Counted from the stretch's first letter, positions 1 through 5,445 are shown. The stretch is 7,023 nucleotides of DNA from Actinomycetes bacterium (GCA_023432565.1 JAEYUL010000015.1:1-7023); one strand, 5' to 3'. A program made the numbers and translations. Notes: generated by a model from the letters alone, not told the origin.

Positions 1-99
1 TACCACCACCGCCCGCACTCCGGGCTGGCCTACCGCACCCCCACCGAGGTCGCCCGCACCTGGGCCGACCCCGAATCCCTACACACCACAGCGACCTGA
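1..99 (+). CDS. Transposase C-terminal end (IS3-like, integrase core), partial
   Basis: Only the last 32 codons are in the window, read in frame 1 to a TGA at 97-99. The peptide begins YHHRPHSGLAYRTPTEV and ends DPESLHTTAT. The pattern (Y/N)xxRPHSxLxYxTPxE is the hallmark C-terminal end of DDE transposases with a retroviral-integrase fold, as in IS3 OrfB and related families, and lies just after the third catalytic acidic residue. The catalytic DDE residues are upstream of the window, so intactness cannot be judged. The enzyme would cut and rejoin the ends of its own insertion sequence. A hairpin overlaps the stop codon. The family assignment rests on a short tail, so IS481 or another integrase-like group is possible. 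Confidence 0.72.
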   Translation, partial: YHHRPHSGLAYRTPTEVARTWADPESLHTTAT

Positions 100-120
100 C
101 CCGTCAACAACGACGGGGTC
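98..120 (+). terminator. Stem-loop over the transposase stop codon
   Basis: GACCCGTC (98-105) pairs with GACGGGGTC (112-120) around a six-base loop AACAAC, with one extra G bulged in the right arm. The stem starts inside the TGA stop of the transposase. No T-run follows, so it may be a U-less actinobacterial terminator or part of the end of the insertion sequence. The other end of the element is outside the window, so terminal inverted repeats cannot be confirmed. Confidence 0.4.
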
Positions 121-195
121 CACGTCAGCTCCTTGCGGACCGAGCCCCAGGCGAGCCGTCCGGCCTTCCCAGCCACTGCAGCCTCCCGAACCCTA

Positions 196-224
196 TGGTG
201 CATTGTGGTGCACCGGATGGTGCG
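196..224. repeat. Cluster of three TGGTGCA/G repeats with an inner dyad
   Basis: TGGTGCA occurs at 196-202 and 206-212, and TGGTGCG at 218-224, so the units start 10 and 12 bases apart, close to one helical turn. Within it GGTGCA (197-202) and TGCACC (209-214) form an inverted repeat around TTGTGG. The cluster sits in the otherwise gene-free stretch between the transposase tail and the tRNA (100-287), where I find no convincing coding frame. It could be a protein-binding site or an insertion-sequence end remnant; nothing in the sequence decides. Confidence 0.4.
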
Positions 225-287
225 CGAGAGTACCGCAGGAGGCTGGGAGAGTGGTCGTCAACGCGCTGACCAGGCGTTTCATCAGGG

Positions 288-358
288 AGCGGGTGACGGG
301 AATCGAACCCGCGCTGTCAGCTTGGGAAGCTGAAGTTCTACCATTGAACTACACCCGC
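288..358 (-). tRNA. tRNA-Gly (anticodon CCC)
   Basis: Read on the minus strand, the 71-base gene folds as a complete cloverleaf. The acceptor arms are GCGGGTG and CACCCGC, and the discriminator is T at 288. The D-arm is GTTC-AATGGTA-GAAC. The anticodon arm is TCAGC-TTCCCAA-GCTGA with anticodon CCC. The variable loop is CAGC, and the T-arm is GCGGG-TTCGATT-CCCGT. It decodes the glycine codon GGG. The 3' CCA is not encoded (the next bases are CCC), so it would be added after transcription. The sequence closely follows known bacterial tRNA-Gly(CCC). It lies downstream of the 263-residue secreted-protein gene on the same strand but probably has its own promoter. The nearby transposase tail is consistent with a tRNA-linked integration hotspot, though no duplicated tRNA 3' end is seen in the window. 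Confidence 0.96.
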
Positions 359-411
359 GCGAACCGCCGATCGCCCCTCGTCGAGGACGTGAGCCGCGGT
401 TGGCAGTCGTC

Positions 412-440
412 ATCATAGCGGGCGCCGCGAGCTCGGCGAA
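412..440 (-). promoter_or_regulatory. Putative promoter of tRNA-Gly
   Basis: On the minus strand TATGAT (412-417) matches the -10 consensus TATAAT at five of six positions. A weak -35 candidate, TTCGCC (435-440), lies 17 bases upstream. Transcription would begin near 405, leaving a leader of about 46 bases before the mature tRNA 5' end at 358, which is normal for an RNase P-processed precursor. The -10 match stands out in this GC-rich background; the -35 match is poor. Confidence 0.5.
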
Positions 441-450
441 CTCGCCCGAG
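432..450 (-). terminator. Possible hairpin terminator after the 263-residue secreted protein
   Basis: CTCGG (432-436) pairs with CCGAG (446-450). The stem can extend with CG/CG (437-438 and 443-444) if C445 bulges, giving a four-base loop. It starts 9 bases past the TGA stop at 459-461 and has no T-run. It overlaps the weak -35 candidate of the tRNA promoter, so it could separate the two transcription units. Support is the fold only. Confidence 0.33.
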
Positions 451-458
451 AGCCCCGA

Positions 459-1250
459 TCAGCCACCCGCGCCGAGGTCGGCGGACTCGTCCGGTGCCTC
501 GACGAGCACCTGCTCGCCCCACCGCCCGAAGTCGACGCGCAGGCTCGTCGCGGGCTCGGCGTAGCGGCGCACGAGCCCGTCCGGCCCGATCCACAGCCGC
601 ATCATGAGGTAGGCGTTCGTGGTCGTGCCGCCCGCGAACCGGGCGGCCATCGACCCGGTTGCGCGGCGCAGGTCGACGACGACGTCGAACGGCTGCGCAG
701 GCACCTGGTCGAGCTCGACGGACGCGCCGCCCGCGGCGACCGACACCACGGCGTCGCGCGTCTCGGCGAACGTCGTCGCGAGCTCGGCGGGTCGGAACGA
801 GGCGACGTACGCGGCGACGAACGCGTCGTCGGGCTCGTCGCGGGACGTGCGGCCGAAGCCGTCGGTCAGGCCCGGGATCGACGCGTAGGCGTCGTCGCCG
901 ACGAGGCGCAGCTCGGTGCCACCACCGTCCTCCTCGATCCGGCCGACGAGGTCCCACCGGTCGTCGGCGCGTGCGGCGACCCCGGTCAGCTCGGGCGCCT
1001 GCGGCTCGAGCGACAGCGTGAACGCGTAAGAGTCGGCGTCGCGCATCGCGTCGATCAGCTCCGCGACGACGTGCTGCGGGTCGTACCGCAGGGTCACGCG
1101 GGCAGCGGCGAGCGCGGTCGGCACGGCGGGCGCGGTGGGGGCCTGGTTCCCGGCCAGGGCGCTGGCGGCCAGCGCACCGGTGAGCGCGCCCGCCACCAGG
1201 CCGCCCAGGGCGACGAGCGCCGGGACTCGAGGGACGGCAGGAACGTGCAC
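459..1250 (-). CDS. Secreted, membrane-anchored protein with LppX/LprG-like layout
   Basis: This 263-residue protein starts at a GTG (1248-1250), with the purine run GAGAGAG seven bases upstream as a weak ribosome binding site. A hydrophobic stretch at about residues 9-33 (ALVALGGLVAGALTGALAAS) is a signal peptide or anchor. There is no lipobox cysteine; cleavage after ALA at about 33 is possible. An Ala/Pro-rich linker follows. The rest resembles the two lipoprotein-like genes at 3779-5328: a helix then SYAFTLSLEP (74-83), VGDDAYASIPG (117-127), a late strand pair YLMMRLWIGPDGLVRRY (214-230), and VLVEAPDESADLG near the end. That order is typical of the LppX/LprAFG or LolA half-barrel that binds lipids. 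The similarity is distant and judged by eye. Ligand and role are unknown. The gene lies 119 bases downstream of the acyl-CoA synthetase on the same strand. Confidence 0.75.
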   Translation of the reverse strand: MHVPAVPRVPALVALGGLVAGALTGALAASALAGNQAPTAPAVPTALAAARVTLRYDPQHVVAELIDAMRDADSYAFTLSLEPQAPELTGVAARADDRWDLVGRIEEDGGGTELRLVGDDAYASIPGLTDGFGRTSRDEPDDAFVAAYVASFRPAELATTFAETRDAVVSVAAGGASVELDQVPAQPFDVVVDLRRATGSMAARFAGGTTTNAYLMMRLWIGPDGLVRRYAEPATSLRVDFGRWGEQVLVEAPDESADLGAGG

Positions 1251-1331
1251 GGCCGAACTCTCTCAGCCCGGCGCGGGTTCTGGCAGGCGCCGGACGAGGG
1301 AACCGGTGCGCGGTGCCCGAACGGCTGACCG

Positions 1332-1369
1332 CCCGGGCAGTGCGGGAGTGGGTCGGCGTCGGGCCCGGG
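1332..1369 (-). terminator. Possible stem-loop directly after the acyl-CoA synthetase
   Basis: CCCGGGC (1332-1338) is complementary to GCCCGGG (1363-1369), and the second arm abuts the TGA stop (1370-1372) of the synthetase gene. The loop is long (24 bases) and no T-run follows, so this is a weak terminator candidate. If real, the secreted-protein gene at 459-1250 would need its own promoter, for which I see no clear sequence. Confidence 0.28.
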
Positions 1370-3049
1370 TCAGGTGGCCGGCAGGGCCAGCACGTGCTCG
1401 CGCACGACCCGGCGCAGCACCTTGCCGACCTGCGAGCGCGGCAGGTCCGGCAGGACGACGACGCGACGCGGCACGGCGTAGCGCGCGAGCTTGCGGCCGC
1501 ACCACTCGCGGACCGCGGCGAGGTCGACGTCGTGTCCCTCGCGGAGCACCAGCGCGGCCACGACCGACTCGCCCATCGCGCCTCCGGGGACGCCCACGAC
1601 GGCGACGTCCTCGACGCCCGGCATGGTGCGCAGGTGGTCCTCGACCTGCGACGGGTACACCTTGAACCCGCCGGTCACGATCATCTCCTTGATGCGGTCG
1701 ACGAGCAGGATGAACCCGTCCTCGTCGACGCGCACCATGTCGCCCGTGCGCAGCCAGCCGTCGGGCAGGAGCTGGTGCGCGGTCTCCTCGGGACGCTGCC
1801 AGTACCCTGCGAACACCTGGGGGCCGCGCACGAGCAGCTCGCCCGGCTCACCGGGCGGCACGTCGAGCGAGGGGTCGCTCTGCGAGACGACGCGCACCTC
1901 GGTGCCGGGGAAGGGCAGGCCGAGCGCGCCGGGTCGGCGCGAGGCGTCGAACGGGTTGCCGAGCGCGACGGGCGAGGTCTCGGTCATGCCGTAGCCCTCG
2001 ACGACCAGCCCGCCGGTCGCCTCCTCCCAGCGCTGGGCGATCTCGGGCGGCAGCGCCATGGCCCCGCTGATCGCGCGGCTGAACGAGCGCAGCGAGACGC
2101 CGGACTTCTCGGCGGCGGTGACGAGCCGGTCGAGCATCGGCGGGACGGCGGGGATGAACGTTCCCGGGCGTCGGCGCTGGGCGGCGAGGACGAGCGCGGG
2201 GTCGAAGGACGGCAGCACGACGAGCGTCGCGGCGATCCGCGTGGAGTACGACAGGCACAGCGTGAGCCCGAACGCGTGGAAGAACGGCAGGACGCCGTAG
2301 ACGGTCTCCTCGCCGCGGCGGTGCTTGGTCCACAGGTGGCCCTGCTCGGCGTTCACGACGAGGTTGCGGTGCGTCAGGACGGCGGCCTTGGGCGTGCCCG
2401 TGGTGCCGCCCGTGTACTGCAGGAGCGCGGTGTCCGACGGCTCCGGCTGCGGGTGGTCGGCCGGCAGCGGGTCGGCGGCGGCCACGAGGCGGTGCCACAG
2501 CGGGATCTCGGCGGGCACAGGGCCGCGCATCGCGGCGGCGGTGCGCCGGGCCTTCGGGATCGGCAGCCGCAGGGCGAGGCGCGAGGTGAGGGGCAGGTCG
2601 TGGGCGAGGTCGACGGCCACGACGTGGCGCAGCGCGGTGCGCTCGCGGGCCTCGAGCACCGCAGGGACGGCCTTGGTCCACACGAGTGCGACGGTGGCGC
2701 CGCAGTCCGCGAGCTGGTGGGCGAGCTCGTCGGCGGAGTAGGTCGGGTTGTGCTCGACGACGATCGCGCCGATGCGCAGCACCGCGTAGAACGCCGCGAG
2801 GTGCTGCGTGCAGTTCGGCAGGGCGATCGCGACGCGGTCACCGGGCCGCACGCCGAGCGCGAGCAGTGCGGCGGCGCCCCTGGCGACCTCGTCGGCGAGG
2901 TCGCGGTACGTCGTCGTCGCTCCGAGGAAGTCGACGGCCACGCGGTCGCCGTGGTCCGCGACCGCGCGGTCGAACGCGGCGGTGAGCGGCTCGTCGGGGA
3001 CGGTGATGTGGGGGACCGGCGAGAGGGTGATCGGTGAAGCGGAAGTCAC
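1370..3049 (-). CDS. Acyl-CoA synthetase (long-chain fatty acid--CoA ligase, FadD type)
   Basis: A complete 559-residue ANL-superfamily adenylating enzyme, the normal length for a fatty acyl-CoA ligase. It activates a fatty acid with ATP to acyl-AMP and then transfers the acyl group to CoA. Motifs run in order: phosphate-binding YTGGTTGTPK (212-221), PFFHAFG (255-261), GYGMTETSP (352-360), GWLRTGD (431-437), the hinge and linker region DRIKEMIVTGGFKVYP (451-466), and SQVGKVLRR, where Lys543 is the expected adenylation lysine. No key residue is missing. There is no signal peptide, so it is cytosolic. The start is a GTG (3047-3049) with no Shine-Dalgarno; a -10-like box seven bases upstream suggests a leaderless message. 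A strong dyad overlaps this promoter, so repression by a lipid-responsive regulator is likely. Chain length is not readable from sequence; medium-chain or other carboxylic acids are possible. Confidence 0.93.
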   Translation of the reverse strand: MTSASPITLSPVPHITVPDEPLTAAFDRAVADHGDRVAVDFLGATTTYRDLADEVARGAAALLALGVRPGDRVAIALPNCTQHLAAFYAVLRIGAIVVEHNPTYSADELAHQLADCGATVALVWTKAVPAVLEARERTALRHVVAVDLAHDLPLTSRLALRLPIPKARRTAAAMRGPVPAEIPLWHRLVAAADPLPADHPQPEPSDTALLQYTGGTTGTPKAAVLTHRNLVVNAEQGHLWTKHRRGEETVYGVLPFFHAFGLTLCLSYSTRIAATLVVLPSFDPALVLAAQRRRPGTFIPAVPPMLDRLVTAAEKSGVSLRSFSRAISGAMALPPEIAQRWEEATGGLVVEGYGMTETSPVALGNPFDASRRPGALGLPFPGTEVRVVSQSDPSLDVPPGEPGELLVRGPQVFAGYWQRPEETAHQLLPDGWLRTGDMVRVDEDGFILLVDRIKEMIVTGGFKVYPSQVEDHLRTMPGVEDVAVVGVPGGAMGESVVAALVLREGHDVDLAAVREWCGRKLARYAVPRRVVVLPDLPRSQVGKVLRRVVREHVLALPAT

Positions 3050-3056
3050 GGGGGCA

Positions 3057-3062
3057 ACAGTA
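3057..3062 (-). promoter_or_regulatory. Putative -10 box for a leaderless acyl-CoA synthetase transcript
   Basis: TACTGT on the minus strand fits the TAnnnT pattern of actinobacterial -10 boxes. It is followed by TGCCCCC and then the GTG start at 3049, so transcription would begin at or next to the start codon. No GA-rich ribosome binding site precedes the GTG, which agrees with a leaderless message. No good -35 is visible at 16-19 bases. The box shares four bases with the operator dyad. Confidence 0.4.
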
Positions 3063-3096
3063 ACCTACGCAACCGTAAGTTACTAGGGCGTAAGTT
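3059..3096. promoter_or_regulatory. Operator-like dyad with an extra half-site between acyl-CoA synthetase and GNAT genes
   Basis: AGTAACCTACG (3059-3069) and CGTAAGTTACT (3074-3084) are inverted copies matching at 10 of 11 positions around the spacer CAAC. A third copy of the half-site core, CGTAAGTT, lies at 3089-3096, exactly 15 bases from the copy at 3074-3081. The region is AT-richer than its surroundings. Long dyads of this kind are typical targets of TetR-family dimers or dimer pairs that control fatty-acid genes in actinobacteria. The dyad overlaps the presumed synthetase -10 box and could also affect the divergent acetyltransferase gene. No regulator gene is in the window. Confidence 0.68.
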
Positions 3097-3118
3097 TGTG
3101 GTCCGGCCCACGCGGTCG

Positions 3119-3140
3119 CACGCGCCCGGGCCCGCGCGTG
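3119..3140 (+). other. Perfect stem-loop upstream of the GNAT gene
   Basis: CACGCGC (3119-3125) and GCGCGTG (3134-3140) are perfect inverted copies around an eight-base loop CCGGGCCC. The hairpin ends 13 bases before the ATG at 3154. In RNA it could limit access to the weak ribosome binding site (GGGA, 3143-3146); in DNA it could be a second binding site. GC-rich dyads also arise by chance in such genomes. Confidence 0.38.
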
Positions 3141-3153
3141 ATGGGATCGGTGC

Positions 3154-3756
3154 ATGGCGCCCCGCATCCGCGCGTTCCACCCCGCCGACCTCGCGGGGAT
3201 CTACCGCCTGTGCCTGCTCACCGGGGACGCCGGCGGCGACGCCTCCGGCCTCTACCGCAACCCCGACCTGCTCGGGCACCTCTACGCCGGGCCGTACCCC
3301 GTCGCGGACCCGGCCCTGACGTTCGTCCTCGCCGACGACGACGGCGTCGCGGGCTACGTCGTCGGCACGGCGGACTCGCTGGGGTTCGCGCGCTGGCTCG
3401 ACGAGCGCTGGTGGCCGACGCTGCGCGCGCAGCACCCCCGCGTGCCCGACCCGGGCGACGGCACGCAGGACCACGTCCTGATCGACCGGATGCACGACTG
3501 GTCCGCGACGCCCGAGCCGCAGTACACCGAGTTCCCCGCGCACCTGCACATCGACCTGCTCCCCCGCGCGCAAGGCCAGGGCTGGGGGACGCGGCTGATC
3601 GAGACGCTCGGCGACGCGCTGCGCTCCCGCGGCGTGCCCGGCGTGCACCTCGGAGTCGCCGAGGCCAACGCCGGCGCGATCGCGTTCTACGCCAAGGTCG
3701 GCTTCGAGACCTACGCCCGCTACGGCTGGGGCCGCATCCTCACGCTGAGCCTGTGA
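3154..3756 (+). CDS. GNAT-family N-acetyltransferase, O-GlcNAcase C-domain-like
   Basis: A 200-residue cytosolic protein with the GNAT fold, predicted to transfer an acetyl group from acetyl-CoA to an unidentified substrate. The pyrophosphate-binding motif A is RAQGQGWGTRLIE (138-150), after the strand HLHIDLLP (130-137). Motif B is NAGAIAFYAKVGF (172-184). The N-terminal half, with YRNPDLLGHLYAGPY (34-48) and GYVVGTADS (67-75), together with FPAHLHIDLLP, recalls bacterial GNATs related to the acetyltransferase-like C-terminal domain of human O-GlcNAcase. That comparison is from memory. An in-frame TGA at 3139-3141 makes the ATG at 3154 the first possible start; the ribosome binding site is weak. 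The gene is divergent from the acyl-CoA synthetase and may share its operator, and is convergent with the lipoprotein pseudogene, with 22 bases between stops. Confidence 0.88.
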   Translation: MAPRIRAFHPADLAGIYRLCLLTGDAGGDASGLYRNPDLLGHLYAGPYPVADPALTFVLADDDGVAGYVVGTADSLGFARWLDERWWPTLRAQHPRVPDPGDGTQDHVLIDRMHDWSATPEPQYTEFPAHLHIDLLPRAQGQGWGTRLIETLGDALRSRGVPGVHLGVAEANAGAIAFYAKVGFETYARYGWGRILTLSL

Positions 3757-3778
3757 GCGCCTGACGACGGCGGCGGTG

Positions 3779-4394
3779 TCACTGGTCGGACGGGCCGAAC
3801 GGGTCGATGTCGGAGATCTGGTCGGCCGGCGGTGCCTCGACGACGATGCTCGGGTCGTCCCAGCCGGACCAGAGCATCGTCAAATCCAGGCCCGCGAACG
3901 TGCCGGTCTGCTTGAGCGGACGGTTCTGAGAATCGGTCCAGTAGTGAGTCGTCATCGTGGGCGGCAAGGACATCGACTCGAGCACCTCGGCGAATGAGTC
4001 GCCCCAGCGACTCCTCGATGACCGACATCTGGCCGACGGTGTCGGCGGTGACGACGTACCCGGTCGCCGGCTGGCCGTCGACCTCCTCCAGCCCGACCTT
4101 CTCGACGTCGAGGACCGAGCCCTCGTCCTGCGTGACTCCCTGAGGTGACTCCGAGTGGATCGACATCGCGAGGGTGCCGTCACTGATCGTGACGGCACCC
4201 TCCATCGTCGCGGTCCCGTCCGGGGTGACGGTGGTCGAGCTGGAGCGGTAGGCCGTCGTCCTCGACATGCTCTCCATCAGCGCACTGATCAGCGTCTCGG
4301 CCGTCAGCTCCGTGACCTCCGGCTCCACCTCGGGTGTGGGCGCGACGGTCGCGGCCGGGGCCGTCGCCGCGGGGGCCGTGCTCGCCTGCGCGCC
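3779..4394 (-). pseudogene. Decayed tandem copy of the LppX/LprG-like lipoprotein
   Basis: This is a damaged paralogue of the lipoprotein directly upstream at 4483-5328. Shared blocks include ISDGTLAMSI, VEKVGLEEVDG, YVVTADT, DSQNRPLKQTG, WDDPSIVVEAPPADQISD. Three lesions are visible. First, no signal peptide or lipobox: an Ala/Pro/Thr linker can be read from about 4394, but upstream lies the neighbour's terminator, not a start region. Second, between AMSI and VEKVG there are 17 residues where the intact copy has 68, a net loss of 51. Third, a +1 frameshift at the C4 tract 4002-4005: removing one base joins EESLG to DSFAEVLESM. The only in-frame start is a GTG at 4326-4328 with no signal peptide, and translation from it runs out of frame to a stop at 3720. 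If the frameshift were a sequencing error, the other lesions would still argue against function. Confidence 0.82.
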
Positions 4395-4433
4395 TGAACG
4401 GACGAGCGGCGCGACGCGACGCCGGGACGACGA

Positions 4434-4462
4434 AGGGCGGGCCGCACGACGCGACCCGCCCT
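4434..4462 (-). terminator. Terminator hairpin after the intact lipoprotein gene
   Basis: AGGGCGGG (4434-4441) pairs perfectly with CCCGCCCT (4455-4462), an eight-base stem with a 13-base loop, beginning 20 bases past the TGA stop at 4483-4485. No T-run follows, as is common for terminators in high-GC actinobacteria. It lies between the intact lipoprotein and its pseudogene copy, so the copy is probably not transcribed by read-through. Confidence 0.6.
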
Positions 4463-4482
4463 CACGTACGCACTCAGACCGA

Positions 4483-5328
4483 TCAGCCCTCGGTGCTGCC
4501 GAGCCCCATCAGCTCGGAGAAGTCGAGGTCGGTGACCTGGTCGGCGCTCGGCGCCTCGACCGAGATGCTCGGGTCGTTCCAGTCGGAGTACAGGATCTCG
4601 GTGTACGAACCCATGATGTCCGACGTCATCTTCACCGGCCGGTTGTCGGCGTCGACCCAGAAGTCGTACACGAACTCGGCAGGCACCGACGGCGCCGCCG
4701 ACGGGCTGACGCCCGAGAGCGCGGCGGACACCGAGGAGGAGTCGACGGTGACGACGTAGTGCGTCGTGCTCGCGCCGTCGACCTCTTCCTCGCCGACCTT
4801 CTCCACCGACGTCACCGAGTCCTCGAACACCCCGAGGCTGTTCTTCGGGTCCATCAGGTCCTGGAGCGAGCCGACCGAGGAGCCCAGCGGGTTCGAGCTG
4901 TCGTTCAGGTCGATCTTGACGAACTTGCCCTGGGTGATCTCGCCGAGGTTCATGTAGTACGCGTCGTCGACCATGACGACCTCCATGTCCACGCCCGCGT
5001 CGGACGTGGTCATCGACATTGCCGGACCCGCGTCGGAGATCACCACCTCGGCCTCGACGGTCGAGGCGGCGCCCGTCGCCGACGACGACATGCTCATGCG
5101 GTAGGAGGTACCGCTCTCCACCGCGGCCGCGAGCACCTCGTGGAAGTTCTCGGCGGAGAGTCCACCGGTCGAGCCCTTGTCGCCGGAGCCGGCAGCCTGC
5201 TGCGACGCCGACGGCTCGCCTGTGGCGGTGTCGCCGGGCGCAGCGTCGTCCGACGAGCTGCAGGCGGTGAGCGTGACGGCGAGGGCTGCGGCGGCCGCAG
5301 CGCTCACGATCCGGGTGATGGCGCGCAT
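4483..5328 (-). CDS. LppX/LprG-like lipoprotein
   Basis: A 281-residue exported lipoprotein. The signal peptide MRAITRIVSAAAAAALAVTL ends in the lipobox LTAC, with Cys23 as the lipidated residue. A low-complexity Ser/Asp/Gly/Thr linker (24-55) links it to the membrane. The folded part (about 56-281) has the layout of LppX/LprAFG or LolA-like proteins: a helix then SYRMSMS (75-81), VMVDDAYYMNLGE (118-130), VEKVGEEEVDG (175-185), YVVTVD (191-196), FWVDADNRPVKMTSD (223-237), and SDWNDPSISVEAPSADQVTD (248-267). Mycobacterial members bind lipids in a hydrophobic half-barrel and help carry them to the cell surface; the ligand here is unknown. The start at 5326-5328 is chosen because AGGGGAG (5336-5342) lies seven bases upstream and the signal peptide begins there. 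A longer open frame to 5424 adds 32 unrelated residues. A decayed tandem copy follows downstream. Confidence 0.87.
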   Translation of the reverse strand: MRAITRIVSAAAAAALAVTLTACSSSDDAAPGDTATGEPSASQQAAGSGDKGSTGGLSAENFHEVLAAAVESGTSYRMSMSSSATGAASTVEAEVVISDAGPAMSMTTSDAGVDMEVVMVDDAYYMNLGEITQGKFVKIDLNDSSNPLGSSVGSLQDLMDPKNSLGVFEDSVTSVEKVGEEEVDGASTTHYVVTVDSSSVSAALSGVSPSAAPSVPAEFVYDFWVDADNRPVKMTSDIMGSYTEILYSDWNDPSISVEAPSADQVTDLDFSELMGLGSTEG

Positions 5329-5335
5329 GGTGGAG

Positions 5336-5342
5336 CTCCCCT
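5336..5342 (-). promoter_or_regulatory. Ribosome binding site fixing the lipoprotein start
   Basis: AGGGGAG on the minus strand lies seven bases before the ATG at 5326-5328 and immediately precedes a canonical lipoprotein signal peptide. This decides against the upstream in-frame start at 5424. Confidence 0.75.
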
Positions 5343-5389
5343 GTGTCGTGGTGATGCATCCATGGTGGCACGCGCGTCTGACCGCGGCG

Positions 5390-5420
5390 GCGGCCGGTCC
5401 ACAGGCCGGGGGCGGGCCGC
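5390..5420 (-). terminator. Possible hairpin after the aldose epimerase gene
   Basis: GCGGCC (5390-5395) can pair with GGCCGC (5415-5420), starting 25 bases past the epimerase stop at 5446-5448. The enclosed sequence can form alternative short pairings (GGCC/GGCC). There is no T-run, so this is a weak candidate. The rest of the 117-base gap before the lipoprotein gene should contain that gene's promoter, but I see no clear -10/-35 pair. Confidence 0.32.
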
Positions 5421-5445
5421 TCACAGTCTGGTGGCGCCGGCCGGG

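Noticed and set aside
203..418. Plus-strand open frame with the peptide GIEPALSAWEAEVLPLNYTR, after a GGAGG-like sequence near 238
   Set aside because: It is the antisense translation of tRNA-Gly, a well-known false protein in bacterial annotations. The overlapping frame 133-333 is rejected for the same reason.
1313..3037. Long plus-strand open frame of 574 codons
   Set aside because: It lies opposite the acyl-CoA synthetase, is His/Arg/Glu/Gly-rich with no recognisable domain, and is a mirror product of high GC at third codon positions. The minus-strand frame carries every ANL motif.
4304..5371. Minus-strand frame of 355 codons overlapping the lipoprotein
   Set aside because: Arg/Gly-rich out-of-frame shadow; the real frame has a signal peptide, lipobox, ribosome binding site and a paralogue.
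5329..5424. 32-residue N-terminal extension of the lipoprotein
   Set aside because: It would bury the signal peptide and has no similarity to a leader; a good ribosome binding site precedes the ATG at 5328.
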